This document shows positions 26,883 to 35,818 of a DNA stretch of 64,000 bases, piece after piece (within the stretch, counting starts at the first letter, position 1; every line of letters starts with the position of its first letter). The translations under genes and the position numbers were made by a program. The stretch is from an uncultured Flavobacteriaceae bacterium. GTDB taxonomy: Bacteria > Bacteroidota > Bacteroidia > Flavobacteriales > Flavobacteriaceae. The stretch covers positions 38,720 through 102,719 of the forward strand of contig CAJJDI010000014.1 in the NCBI GenBank assembly GCA_905182835.1, in the 5' to 3' direction. The notes under the pieces were generated by a model that made no database searches, had not been told where the DNA came from, and saw nothing but the letters and a program-made list of their open reading frames with translations.

Positions 26883-27470
26883 TTATTTTTCTTCAGCAGC
26901 AGGAGCTTTTTCAGCAACAGGAGCTTTTTCAGCAACAGGAGCTTTTTCAGCAACAGGAGCTTCTTCAGCAACAGGAGCTTCTTCAGCAACAGGAGCTTCT
27001 TCAGCAGCAGCAGCTTGAATAGCAGCTACTTGCGCTTCAGATCTAGCATTGTTAACTAATTTTTCTGCCTCTAATTCTTTAGCTTTTACATTAGCTTCTT
27101 CCTTTTCAAGGGAACTTATTTTTGAATCTATTTTAGATCCTTTCTCTTCTAACCAAGTAGTTAATTTTGCTTCAGCCTCTTCTGTAGTAAGTGCCCCTTT
27201 AGAGACTCCACCTAACAAATGATGTTTAAGCATAGCACCTTTATATGATAAAATATTTCTAGCTGTATCAGTAGGTTGAGCTCCATTTTGAAGCCACTTT
27301 ACCGAACTGTCTATGTTTAATTCAATTAATGGTGGGTTAATATTAGGGTTGTAACTACCTAATTTTTCTAAATACTTACCGTCTCTTTTTGATCTAGTGT
27401 CGGCTGCAACAATCCAATAGTAAGGTTTTCCTTTCTTTCCGTGTCTTTGTAATCTAATTTTTACTGGCAT
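26883..27470 (-). CDS. rpsP: 30S ribosomal protein S16 with long Ala/Pro/Val/Glu-rich tail
   Basis: The first 80 or so residues are a normal S16 (MPVKIRLQRHGKKGKPYYWI, then RDGKYLEKLGSYNP). The remaining 115 residues are an extension: a charged, probably helical Glu/Lys/Ala segment (about 95-148), then seven hexapeptide units of the form APVAEE/APVAEK. Extended S16 proteins are common in Bacteroidota, but the clean repeat tail is specific to this kind of gene. A TATATTTG box on the minus strand lies 47 bases before the ATG. Confidence 0.95.
   Translation of the reverse strand: MPVKIRLQRHGKKGKPYYWIVAADTRSKRDGKYLEKLGSYNPNINPPLIELNIDSSVKWLQNGAQPTDTARNILSYKGAMLKHHLLGGVSKGALTTEEAEAKLTTWLEEKGSKIDSKISSLEKEEANVKAKELEAEKLVNNARSEAQVAAIQAAAAEEAPVAEEAPVAEEAPVAEKAPVAEKAPVAEKAPAAEEK
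26889..27014 (-). repeat. 18-bp tandem repeat, 7 units, inside rpsP
   Basis: Seven in-frame 18-base units encode hexapeptides in the order AAAAEE, APVAEE x2, APVAEK x3, APAAEE. The E-to-K change arises from a single G/A difference in the last codon. Such a tract is prone to slippage that changes the unit number without breaking the frame. Confidence 0.95.
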
Positions 27471-27484
27471 AATAATTAATTTAT

Positions 27485-27515
27485 GGGGTTCTCGACCTCC
27501 GTTATTAATGAGACC
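27485..27515 (-). promoter_or_regulatory. Possible rpsP 5' leader hairpin
   Basis: In the rpsP leader, GGTCTC (27510-27515) can pair with GAGAACC (27487-27493) with one bulged A, closing a loop that contains GGAGGTC. This is the only GC-rich stretch of the leader and could be an autoregulatory site, but the stem is short and no homologue was compared. Confidence 0.3.
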
Positions 27516-27516
27516 G

Positions 27517-27524
27517 CAAATATA
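27517..27524 (-). promoter_or_regulatory. Candidate -7 promoter element for rpsP
   Basis: CAAATATA on the plus strand reads TATATTTG on the minus strand, matching the TAnnTTTG consensus and followed by GCGG. It leaves a leader of about 40 bases before the rpsP ATG. No strong -33 TTTG is visible. Confidence 0.5.
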
Positions 27525-27593
27525 ATAATATTTTCCAATTCTAATTAAATCTTTTGTTTTTTTGTTTTACTTTTATATAAATATTTAATATTT

Positions 27594-28067
27594 ATGAAAA
27601 AATTCGCTTATATATTGTCCGTTTTTCTGATAATCTCTAGCTGTACGTCAGAAATTGAATACAGAATTCCAGCTTTTCAAGCAACTATTAATGGTGCTAA
27701 GTCATGGGATGCAGTAGATTTTAATGTTACAACTAATGCATTAGGTGAAGGTATAATTACAGGCAGTGAATTTAATTCATCAATTAGCTTAAGGTTTCCT
27801 TCAGTTAATATTGGCGTTTATGACTTTAGAGAAAATATTCTTGGAGAAGCTACTTATCAAGACACAATTCAATATTCTACTTTAAATGATGGAATTGCAA
27901 GTATTGCTTATTTTAGTGATGGTGAAATATCTATTAATGAAATAACAGAAGATTCTAAAATCAGTGGAACTTTTACTTTTAACGCATACGACTCATCTGG
28001 TCAGTCAACTGTTAATGTTTCTCAAGGAATTTTTTACCGACTACCTTTAATTCAAACAACAGATTAA
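27594..28067 (+). CDS. Hypothetical lipoprotein (DUF6252-like)
   Basis: A 157-residue predicted lipoprotein: MKKFAYILSVFLIISSC gives a lipobox with Cys17. The mature part looks all-beta, with IPAFQATINGAKSWDA near the start and a repeated pattern of short strands. It resembles flavobacterial DUF6252 proteins, but this is from memory of the FQATING pattern and is tentative. The function is unknown. It ends 3 bases before dnaE, on the same strand. Confidence 0.65.
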   Translation: MKKFAYILSVFLIISSCTSEIEYRIPAFQATINGAKSWDAVDFNVTTNALGEGIITGSEFNSSISLRFPSVNIGVYDFRENILGEATYQDTIQYSTLNDGIASIAYFSDGEISINEITEDSKISGTFTFNAYDSSGQSTVNVSQGIFYRLPLIQTTD

Positions 28068-28070
28068 TTA

Positions 28071-31000
28071 ATGTATTTAATATTTGATACAGAAACTACA
28101 GGTTTACCTAAAAAATGGAACGCCCCTATATCAGATATAAATAATTGGCCACGCTGCGTTCAATTAGCTTGGCAGATACACGATAATTTAGGTAATTGCA
28201 TTGAGAGTAAGGATTTTTTAATTAAACCAGACGGATATAATATTCCTTATGATTCTCAAAAGATTCATGGAATTTCTACAGAATTAGCTGAAAGAGATGG
28301 GCACGATTTACTTGAGGTTTTAACTCAATTTAATGAAGCTGTTAAAAATTCAAAATTTATTATTGGTCACAACGTTAAGTTTGATTTAAATATAATGGGT
28401 TGCGAGTTTTATAGACTAAAGATTAAAAATAATTTAGAAGTTTCTAAAATCCTGGACACTTGTTATGAGAAAACTGCAACTTTGTGTGAAATACCTGGTG
28501 GTAGGGGTGGAAAATATAAATTCCCTACTCTAACTGAATTACACTCCTATTTATTTTCAACATCATTTGCAGATGCACATAATGCAACAGCTGATGTTGA
28601 AGCAACTACTAGATGTTTTTTAGAACTAATTAGAATTGAAAATTATTCTCTACAAGAATTAGAACAAACAGGGACATATTTTTTAGATTTTAAAAAACAA
28701 AATACATCATTAATTCAGCCAATCGGAATTAATCATGTTAATCTAAAAAAGAAATCAGCTTTATTACTAGAAAAATCAAACAAGAACAATCTAGGTTCTG
28801 GTCAGGATAACTTCAAAGTATCAAAAGAGCTTTTAAATTCAAATTTTGCCCACCTACATAATCATTCTCAATTCTCCGTTCTTCAATCTACCATAAGTAT
28901 TAAGGAGTTGATAAAAACCACCTCAAAACATAACATGCCAGCCGTTGCATTAACTGATCATGCTAATATGATGGGGTCTTTTAGATTTGTTAATGAAGTT
29001 AATAGATATAATGAACAGATTGTAATTGACAATTCTGAACTTTCAGAAGATGAAAGTGACCAAAAAAAATCAACAATAAAACCCATACTTGGTTGTGAGT
29101 TTTTTGTTTGCGAAGACCATTTAAACAAGTCTTATAAAGATTATGGCTATCAGATAGTTCTATTGGCTAAAAACAAAAATGGTTATCAAAACCTAGCTAA
29201 GTTATCATCTATAGCCTATACTAAAGGTTTTTACTACGTCCCTAGAATTGATAAAAATTTAATTTTAGAATATAAAAAAGATATTATTGTTTTAAGTGGA
29301 AATCTATACGGAGAGATTCCAAGTAAAATACTTAATATAGGTGAAAAACAAGCAGAAGAGTCTTTAGTATGGTGGAAAAATAATTTTGGAAGTGATTTTT
29401 ATCTTGAAATAATGAACCATAATCAAGAAGACGAAAAAGTTGTTAATGAGGTAATTAAGAAGTTTTCGAAAAATCATGAAGTAAAATTAATTGCAACAAA
29501 TAATAATTATTACAGCGAGAAACAAGATGCAAATGCACATGATATATTACTGTGTGTAAAAGATGGAGAAAAACAATCAACTCCAATAGGTAGAGGAAGA
29601 GGTTTTCGATACGGATTACCTAACCATGAGTATTACTATAAATCTTCAGATGAAATGAAGTCTCTTTTTGCAGACTGTTCTGAGTCTATAACTAATATCC
29701 AAGAAATTATTGATAAAACAGAAGCTTATACATTGGCACGAGATGTTTTGCTTCCTAAATTTGAAATTCCTAGTGAATTTGAAGATTTTAATGATTTAGA
29801 TGATTTAGGTAAACGAGGTGAAAATAATTATTTAAGACATTTAACTTATGAAGGGGCTAAAAAAAGATACTCGAAATTAACAGAAGAACTGATAGAGCGC
29901 CTTGATTTTGAGCTAGCTACTATTGAAAAAACCGGATATCCGGGTTATTTTCTAATTGTAGAAGACTTTATACGAGAAGCAAGAAATATGGATGTGTCCG
30001 TAGGTCCTGGAAGAGGATCAGCTGCTGGTTCAGTTGTAGCATATTGTTTATGGATAACAAATATTGACCCTATTAAATACGATTTACTTTTCGAAAGATT
30101 TTTAAATCCAGACAGGGTAAGTATGCCTGATATTGATATTGACTTTGATGATGAGGGTAGAGGCAAAGTAATGGATTATGTGATAGATAAATATGGGGAT
30201 ACTCAAGTTGCTCAAATTATCACCTATGGTACTATGGCAGCAAAATCTGCTATTAGAGATACAGCAAGAGTGTTAGATTTGCCATTAAATGATGCGGATA
30301 GATTAGCTAAGCTAGTTCCAAATATGTCCAAATTAAAAACAATATTTGAGACAGATGCAAATAAACTAAGGGGAGAGTTCAGACCTGAAGATTTAGATAA
30401 GGTAAATCAACTTTTAAATATATCTCAAGGAGATGATTTAGAAGCTGAAACTATTACTCAAGCAAGAATTCTTGAAGGTTCTGTAAGGAATGTAGGGACT
30501 CACGCTTGTGGTGTAATTATAACCCCAGATGACATTACGAATTTTGTTCCTGTAGCTACCGCTAAAGACTCTAATCTTTACGTAACTCAATTTGATAACT
30601 CAGTAGTCGAACAAGCTGGTTTATTAAAAATGGATTTTTTAGGTTTAAAGACATTATCTCTTATCAAAAGTACTGTTAAAATTGTTAAAGCGAAACATAG
30701 CGTAACTTTGGATCCTGACAATTTCCCATTAGATGATGAGAAAACGTTTGAACTATTCCAAAAAGGTGAAACAGTAGGCGTATTCCAATACGAATCTGCT
30801 GGAATGCAGAAACATTTAAAAGAACTAAAACCAACTGTTTTTGATGATTTAATTGCTATGAATGCGCTTTATCGACCTGGACCAATGGAGTATATCCCAA
30901 GTTTTATTAACAGAAAACATGGAGATGAAAAAATAGATTATGATCTGCCAGAAATGGAAGAATATTTAAAAGAAACTTATGGTATAACAGTTTATCAGGA

Positions 31001-32450
31001 GCAGGTGATGCTATTGTCACAAAAATTAGCTGACTTTACAAAAGGTGAGGCTGACGTGTTGAGAAAAGCAATGGGTAAAAAACAAAAATCCGTTCTAGAT
31101 AAAATGAAACCTAAGTTCTTGAATCAAGCCTCTAGTAAGGGTTTGAATATAGATAAATTAGAGAAAATATGGAAAGATTGGGAAGCTTTTGCAAGTTATG
31201 CATTTAATAAATCTCACTCAACATGTTATGCTTGGATTGCTTACCAAACAGCTTACTTAAAAGCTAACTATCCAGCAGAGTATATGGCAGCAGTACTCTC
31301 AAATAACATGAATGATATTAAATCGGTTACTTTTTTCATGGAAGAATGCAAGAGAATGAAGTTGAATGTTTTAGGACCTGATGTTAATGAATCTTATTAT
31401 AAGTTTTCTGTAAATCAAAAAAATGAAATTAGATTCGGTATGGGAGCAGTAAAAGGCGTAGGTGCTAATGCGGTAGCTACAATTGTCACTAACAGAAAAG
31501 AAGATGGAAATTATAATTCAATATTTGATTTAGCTAAGAGAATCGATCTTAGAGCTGCAAATAAAAAAGCTTTTGATAACTTGGCTGCGTCTGGTGCTTT
31601 TGACTGTTTTAGCAATGTTCATAGATCTCAATATTTTAATGATGATGGGGATGGAATTACATTTTTAGAAAAAACAATTCGTCACGCTTCAAAATATCAA
31701 GAAAATATTAATTCAGCACAGGTTAGTTTATTTGAAAACTCTAGTGAAATACAGTTTGCAGAACCAATAATACCCAGTTGTAATGAATGGGACCCATTAG
31801 AAAAGTTAGCTAGAGAAAAAGAAGTTGTAGGGATATATATATCAGGTCACCCGTTGGACGATTTTAAAATAGAAATGAATACTTTTTGTAATTCAAATGT
31901 TACTGCTTTCAAGAACATGGAAAATTACATAAATAAAGAATTAGCATTTGGTGGAATTCTTACAGAAGTGGAGCATAGAATCAGTAGGCAAGGTAAAGGC
32001 TGGGCTTCGTTCACTATTGAAGACTATTTAGACTCTTATGAGTTTAGAATTTTTGGAGAAGATTATTTGAAATTCAAACATTTTTTAATCATCAATAATT
32101 TTCTTTTTATTAAATCATTAATTAAAGAAGGTTGGCAGAACAGAGAAACAGGAAAGAAAAGTGATCCGAGAATACAATTTAATAGTTTTAAATTACTACA
32201 TGATGTTTTGGATTCATTTGCAAAAAAATTATCAATACAATTAAATCTTAATGAAATTGATAATCATAAGTTAGAGCGATTAAATAATATAATTGATAGC
32301 TTTAAAGGCGATCATAGGCTTAATTTCGTAGTTTATGATACTGAAGAGAAAATTAAGTTGGATATGTTAAGTGAAAATAAAAAAGTGAATATTTCGCAGG
32401 AATTATTAGATGAATTAGACAAAGAAAAAATTTATTTTAAGTTAAATTAA
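28071..32450 (+). CDS. dnaE: DNA polymerase III alpha subunit with fused proofreading exonuclease
   Basis: A 1459-residue replicative polymerase. Residues 1-200 are a DnaQ-type DEDDh exonuclease: Exo I FDTETTG, Exo II GHNVKFDLN, Exo III HNATADVEAT. A PHP domain follows from about residue 262 (HLHNHSQFS, then LTDHANMMG). The polymerase core has VGPGRGSAAGSVVAY and PDIDIDFDDEGRG with catalytic Asp687 and Asp689. A helix-hairpin-helix and an OB-fold region lie towards the C-terminus. The N-terminal fusion replaces a free epsilon subunit and is a known arrangement in Bacteroidota. Confidence 0.96.
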   Translation: MYLIFDTETTGLPKKWNAPISDINNWPRCVQLAWQIHDNLGNCIESKDFLIKPDGYNIPYDSQKIHGISTELAERDGHDLLEVLTQFNEAVKNSKFIIGHNVKFDLNIMGCEFYRLKIKNNLEVSKILDTCYEKTATLCEIPGGRGGKYKFPTLTELHSYLFSTSFADAHNATADVEATTRCFLELIRIENYSLQELEQTGTYFLDFKKQNTSLIQPIGINHVNLKKKSALLLEKSNKNNLGSGQDNFKVSKELLNSNFAHLHNHSQFSVLQSTISIKELIKTTSKHNMPAVALTDHANMMGSFRFVNEVNRYNEQIVIDNSELSEDESDQKKSTIKPILGCEFFVCEDHLNKSYKDYGYQIVLLAKNKNGYQNLAKLSSIAYTKGFYYVPRIDKNLILEYKKDIIVLSGNLYGEIPSKILNIGEKQAEESLVWWKNNFGSDFYLEIMNHNQEDEKVVNEVIKKFSKNHEVKLIATNNNYYSEKQDANAHDILLCVKDGEKQSTPIGRGRGFRYGLPNHEYYYKSSDEMKSLFADCSESITNIQEIIDKTEAYTLARDVLLPKFEIPSEFEDFNDLDDLGKRGENNYLRHLTYEGAKKRYSKLTEELIERLDFELATIEKTGYPGYFLIVEDFIREARNMDVSVGPGRGSAAGSVVAYCLWITNIDPIKYDLLFERFLNPDRVSMPDIDIDFDDEGRGKVMDYVIDKYGDTQVAQIITYGTMAAKSAIRDTARVLDLPLNDADRLAKLVPNMSKLKTIFETDANKLRGEFRPEDLDKVNQLLNISQGDDLEAETITQARILEGSVRNVGTHACGVIITPDDITNFVPVATAKDSNLYVTQFDNSVVEQAGLLKMDFLGLKTLSLIKSTVKIVKAKHSVTLDPDNFPLDDEKTFELFQKGETVGVFQYESAGMQKHLKELKPTVFDDLIAMNALYRPGPMEYIPSFINRKHGDEKIDYDLPEMEEYLKETYGITVYQEQVMLLSQKLADFTKGEADVLRKAMGKKQKSVLDKMKPKFLNQASSKGLNIDKLEKIWKDWEAFASYAFNKSHSTCYAWIAYQTAYLKANYPAEYMAAVLSNNMNDIKSVTFFMEECKRMKLNVLGPDVNESYYKFSVNQKNEIRFGMGAVKGVGANAVATIVTNRKEDGNYNSIFDLAKRIDLRAANKKAFDNLAASGAFDCFSNVHRSQYFNDDGDGITFLEKTIRHASKYQENINSAQVSLFENSSEIQFAEPIIPSCNEWDPLEKLAREKEVVGIYISGHPLDDFKIEMNTFCNSNVTAFKNMENYINKELAFGGILTEVEHRISRQGKGWASFTIEDYLDSYEFRIFGEDYLKFKHFLIINNFLFIKSLIKEGWQNRETGKKSDPRIQFNSFKLLHDVLDSFAKKLSIQLNLNEIDNHKLERLNNIIDSFKGDHRLNFVVYDTEEKIKLDMLSENKKVNISQELLDELDKEKIYFKLN

Positions 32451-32460
32451 AAAAAATAAA

Positions 32461-34791
32461 ATGAGATTAATACTAATTTTATACTTGAGCATTAATATTA
32501 GTGGATATGGCCAAAAAGCCAGTATGGATAATCCACTTAAAACAATTGATTCCATCACGTTAGACATGAAAGTCAGCAAAGGGTTAATTACAACTTATCA
32601 AAATAAAAAAAACGAATTATATTTCGAAATAAGTGAAAGTTTATTGGGAAGAGAGCTTTTAGTTGTAACAAGATTTGCGCAAATTCCTGCAAATTACTCT
32701 GGATATTTGAATGCTGGATCAAAGACCGCAGAGCATGTTGTAGAATTCATAAAACAAGGTCAAAAAATTTTATTAAAGGAGGTTAGCTATTCTAATATAG
32801 CTGATGATGATGATCCTATTTCAATAAGCGTGTCTGAAAATAACTTCAAACCTATTTTAGCAGCATTTGAAATTAAAAACTCAGATGATAATAGACATTT
32901 AATTGATGTTACAAATTATTTCATGGCCGATTCTCCAGGATTTAATATTATCCGATCTAAAGACAAAGAGAATTATAAAATTGGGGGGGTTGATAAAAAA
33001 AGAAGTTTTATTGATTCTGCTAAGAGTTTTCCTGAAAATACTGAAATATTACACACACTCACATTTAGTGCTAATAAAGCACCTAGAAATAATCAAACCA
33101 AGTCATTTAGCTTTCAAATTAATCATTCTATAATTGCCCTTCCGGATGATCTAATGCAAATAAGATTTGAAGATGAACGAGTAGGTTGGTTCACTACAGA
33201 AAAAATCAACTATAGTTCTGGGGAACTAAAATCTGATAACTTCAGTATAATTAGAAGATGGAGGCTAGAACCTTCTGATTTAGATGCTTATAAAAAAGGG
33301 GAGTTAGTAAAACCTGTTAAGCCTATTGTTTATTATTTAGATCCAGCCACACCACTTAAGTGGAGAAAATATTTTAAAATGGGTATAGAGGATTGGAACA
33401 GTACTTTTGAAAAAGCTGGGTTTAAAAATGCTATAATAGCAAAAGATGCTCCAACAAAAGAAGAAGATCCTAACTTTAGCGCAGAAGATATTAGATATTC
33501 AACTGTAAGGTATGTAGCTTCTACAACAAGAAATGCTGTTGGTCCTAGTGTCTCTGATCCAAGAACAGGGGAAATATTAGAGAGTGATATTATTTGGTAC
33601 CATAACCATTTAAGATCCTATAGAAACAGGTATTTAATTGAAACTGGTGCTGCTAATCCAAAGGCTAGAAGTTTAAATACGCCAGAAGAGGAGATTGGCG
33701 AAATGATGCGTCGTGTTATTTCTCACGAAATAGGTCATGCATTAGGTCTTCCTCACAACATGAAAGCAAGCAGTGCATATGCTGTTGACTCTTTAAGGTC
33801 TGGAAATTTCACTCAAAAATTTGGAATAGCAACTTCAATTATGGATTATGCTAGATATAATTACGTTGCTCAGCCTGGCGATAAAAACATAAGATTTGTT
33901 AGGCAACTTGGACCTTATGATGATTATTCTATTGAGTGGGGTTATAGATATTTTGGTGAAAGTCCTGAAAAAGAAAAAGAAATTCTAAGAGAAATTGTGG
34001 ACTCTAAATCTCTTGACCCGATTTATATGTTTGGTGGTTATGGTAATGATCCTAATTCACAAACAGAAAATATTGGTAATGACCCAGTTAAAGCTAGTAT
34101 GTATGGCATTAAAAATCTAAAAATAGTAGCTGAAAATTTAATGAAATGGACATCGAAACCTACGGAAAATTATAATGATTTAAATGAAATTTATGGAGAG
34201 CTTATGTCGGTGTACAGAAGATATGTTTATCATGTTCATAATATGATTGGAGGAATTTATAATACACCACATAATTTAAATCAAAAAGGAGTTATAACCT
34301 ATTTAAATGTAGACATTTCAAATCAAAAAGAAGCTTTAAATTTTCTTGAGACCAATCTTTGGAAAACTCAAAAATGGTTAATGAACAAAGAGGTTGTTTC
34401 TCAAATCAAAGGTGAAGGTGTTTTAAATTCCATTCAAGAATTACAAATAAGTGCTTTAAACAAGTTCTTAAATGAAAAAAAATTAAACAGAATGTTATCT
34501 GCTCAGAAATCATTGAAAGGCAAAGCCCTTAGTGTTGATCAGCTACTTGATAATTTATTTGAAGTTTTAGTCAAGAAATTATCTCAGCCTGATTTATTTG
34601 AGCAAAGATTACAGCTTCATTTTGTTGAGAGAATAAATATTTTAATGAACGAGAAAGAATTAAATCCTACGATTAAGGGACTTTTGTTAAAATTGAAAAA
34701 TGATTTTCATATACTAGCAAAACGAAAATCAAGATTTTCTAAAGGCAAGATTAAAGCACATTACAACTATTTAAAAAAATTAAGTGAATAG
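32461..34791 (+). CDS. Secreted metzincin-type zinc metalloprotease
   Basis: A 776-residue protein with a short signal sequence (MRLILILYLSINISGYGQ). The zinc site is HEIGHALGLPHN with His422, Glu423, His426 and His432, and the Met-turn follows as SIMDYARYNY, so it is a metzincin. The N-terminal domain (about 30-270) and the extended C-terminal helical region match the DUF5117/DUF4953 proteases of Bacteroidota. It is probably periplasmic or outer-membrane associated. It starts 10 bases after dnaE, but a functional link is unlikely. Confidence 0.88.
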   Translation: MRLILILYLSINISGYGQKASMDNPLKTIDSITLDMKVSKGLITTYQNKKNELYFEISESLLGRELLVVTRFAQIPANYSGYLNAGSKTAEHVVEFIKQGQKILLKEVSYSNIADDDDPISISVSENNFKPILAAFEIKNSDDNRHLIDVTNYFMADSPGFNIIRSKDKENYKIGGVDKKRSFIDSAKSFPENTEILHTLTFSANKAPRNNQTKSFSFQINHSIIALPDDLMQIRFEDERVGWFTTEKINYSSGELKSDNFSIIRRWRLEPSDLDAYKKGELVKPVKPIVYYLDPATPLKWRKYFKMGIEDWNSTFEKAGFKNAIIAKDAPTKEEDPNFSAEDIRYSTVRYVASTTRNAVGPSVSDPRTGEILESDIIWYHNHLRSYRNRYLIETGAANPKARSLNTPEEEIGEMMRRVISHEIGHALGLPHNMKASSAYAVDSLRSGNFTQKFGIATSIMDYARYNYVAQPGDKNIRFVRQLGPYDDYSIEWGYRYFGESPEKEKEILREIVDSKSLDPIYMFGGYGNDPNSQTENIGNDPVKASMYGIKNLKIVAENLMKWTSKPTENYNDLNEIYGELMSVYRRYVYHVHNMIGGIYNTPHNLNQKGVITYLNVDISNQKEALNFLETNLWKTQKWLMNKEVVSQIKGEGVLNSIQELQISALNKFLNEKKLNRMLSAQKSLKGKALSVDQLLDNLFEVLVKKLSQPDLFEQRLQLHFVERINILMNEKELNPTIKGLLLKLKNDFHILAKRKSRFSKGKIKAHYNYLKKLSE

Positions 34792-34879
34792 TATATGCTA
34801 TTTTCATGAAGAAATTATTGATAAAGTGCGTAATATTAAATTAATTTATTCTGCGTTAGAATAATCATGTTTATTTAAT

Positions 34880-34887
34880 TAATTTTG
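34880..34887 (+). promoter_or_regulatory. Candidate -7 promoter element for trxA
   Basis: TAATTTTG matches TAnnTTTG and lies 46 bases before the trxA ATG. The leader between them holds a short CA dinucleotide run (34908-34919). No clear -33 element. Confidence 0.35.
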
Positions 34888-34933
34888 TTGAAAATATTAT
34901 AATAAATCACACACACACAAAAAAACAAGTATT

Positions 34934-35254
34934 ATGGCTTTAGAAATAACAGATAGTAATTTTGAAGAAACCGTATTAAAGAGTGACAAACCTGTTATGG
35001 TAGACTTCTGGGCAGCATGGTGCGGCCCCTGTAGAATGGTTGGTCCAATCATTGATGAAATTAGTAATGAATACGAGAATAAAGCAGTTGTTGGAAAGGT
35101 GGATATTGATTCAAACCAGGAATTTGCTTCCAAGTATGGTGTAAGAAATATTCCTACAGTTTTGGTTTTTAACAATGGGGAGCTAGTGGATAGACACGTT
35201 GGTGTTGCTCCAAAGGATACTTATGCAACGGCTTTAGATAATCTTATTAAATAG
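34934..35254 (+). CDS. trxA: Thioredoxin
   Basis: A 106-residue thioredoxin with the classic active site AAWCGPC (Cys30 and Cys33), the buried Asp in MVDFW, and the cis-proline loop IPTVLVF. It is a cytoplasmic disulfide reductase. It has its own 142-base upstream gap and is followed by the tRNA-Asp gene. Its partner reductase is not in the window: the reductase at 21-22 kb lacks the CxxC of thioredoxin reductases. Confidence 0.97.
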   Translation: MALEITDSNFEETVLKSDKPVMVDFWAAWCGPCRMVGPIIDEISNEYENKAVVGKVDIDSNQEFASKYGVRNIPTVLVFNNGELVDRHVGVAPKDTYATALDNLIK

Positions 35255-35315
35255 ACTTGAAAAACTCTATGCAATTAATCTTTTTTATAAATAATTAATA
35301 AAACATAAAAAAAGA

Positions 35316-35346
35316 TTTGTGATATAGAAAATGCAATGTATATTTG
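35316..35346 (+). promoter_or_regulatory. Promoter of tRNA-Asp
   Basis: TTTG at 35316-35319, 19 bases, then TATATTTG at 35339-35346 is an exact match to the Bacteroidota housekeeping promoter. The mature tRNA begins 18 bases after it. Confidence 0.8.
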
Positions 35347-35363
35347 CTCGGCATTAAAGCAAC

Positions 35364-35437
35364 GGTCTGGTAGTTCAGTTGGTTAGAATACCTGCCTGTC
35401 ACGCAGGGGGTCGCCGGTTCGAGCCCGGTCCAGACCG
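35364..35437 (+). tRNA. tRNA-Asp (anticodon GTC)
   Basis: A 74-base cloverleaf. The acceptor stem GGTCTGG (35364-35370) pairs with CCAGACC (35430-35436), with G as discriminator. The anticodon arm CCTGC-CTGTCAC-GCAGG gives GTC. The T-arm contains GGTTCGAGCCC. CCA is not encoded, as usual for this phylum. Confidence 0.97.
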
Positions 35438-35456
35438 CTATAATAATGTTGTGTTG

Positions 35457-35489
35457 CTAATAGGCTTTTGGCTTATTAGAGGTTTTTTT
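35457..35489 (+). terminator. Intrinsic terminator after tRNA-Asp
   Basis: CTAATAGGC and GCTTATTAG form a nine-pair stem with one G-U pair and a TTTTG loop (35457-35479), followed within four bases by a run of seven T. It lies 19 bases after the tRNA. Confidence 0.8.
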
Positions 35490-35508
35490 AAACCAGTGGA
35501 AAGCTTTC

Positions 35509-35652
35509 CTTTTTCGTTCTCGAAATCGGGATGCTTTTTTATTTTAGCTATAACTTATTGATATATTAATAGCAATTTTGAAGCTTTTTAATAGCACTAT
35601 TACGTTTTCGTAACCAGGATGTACTATTCTCAGTAGATATTAAATATTGATA
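35509..35652 (+). repeat. Diverged direct repeat, two copies 88-89 bp apart, each with a hairpin
   Basis: Copy 1 (about 35509-35563) and copy 2 (about 35597-35652) align with one single-base shift. The best-conserved parts are the first 25 positions (roughly three quarters identical, with GGATG at the end) and a block ending ATTGATA (15 of 19 identical). Both copies contain a five-pair hairpin with a four-base loop: TTTCG-TTCT-CGAAA and TTACG-TTTT-CGTAA. The remaining sequence of this 380-base gene-poor gap (35438-35818) holds only the tRNA terminator, a 12-base palindrome at 35498-35509, and the susC promoter region. Confidence 0.55.
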
Positions 35653-35733
35653 ACAATAAATTAATAATTTGTCAGTATTAATAATAATTCATCAAAAATA
35701 CACCTCACAGACACTTTACTATTGTATATGTCT

Positions 35734-35741
35734 TAAATTTG
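35734..35741 (+). promoter_or_regulatory. Candidate -7 promoter element for susC
   Basis: TAAATTTG, followed by C, matches TAnnTTTG and lies 77 bases before the susC ATG. Only a weak TTTA lies upstream in place of the -33 TTTG, which would suit a promoter needing an activator or relief of repression. Confidence 0.5.
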
Positions 35742-35818
35742 CATCTCTATTTTATGAATATCTTAATTTCACATCCAATAGAATCAATATTTAATAAAAT
35801 TCATTAAAAAATAAATTT

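Noticed and set aside
34908..34919. CA dinucleotide run in the trxA leader
   Set aside because: Only about six units, too short to call a meaningful repeat.
35277..35317. AATCTTTTTT / AAAAAAGATT inverted repeat after trxA
   Set aside because: Almost only A-T pairs with a 21-base loop, and it overlaps the tRNA promoter; a trxA terminator is possible but not convincing.
35379..35561. Open frame of 60 codons across the tRNA-Asp gene
   Set aside because: It reads through the tRNA and its terminator and has no protein-like composition beyond tRNA-derived codons.
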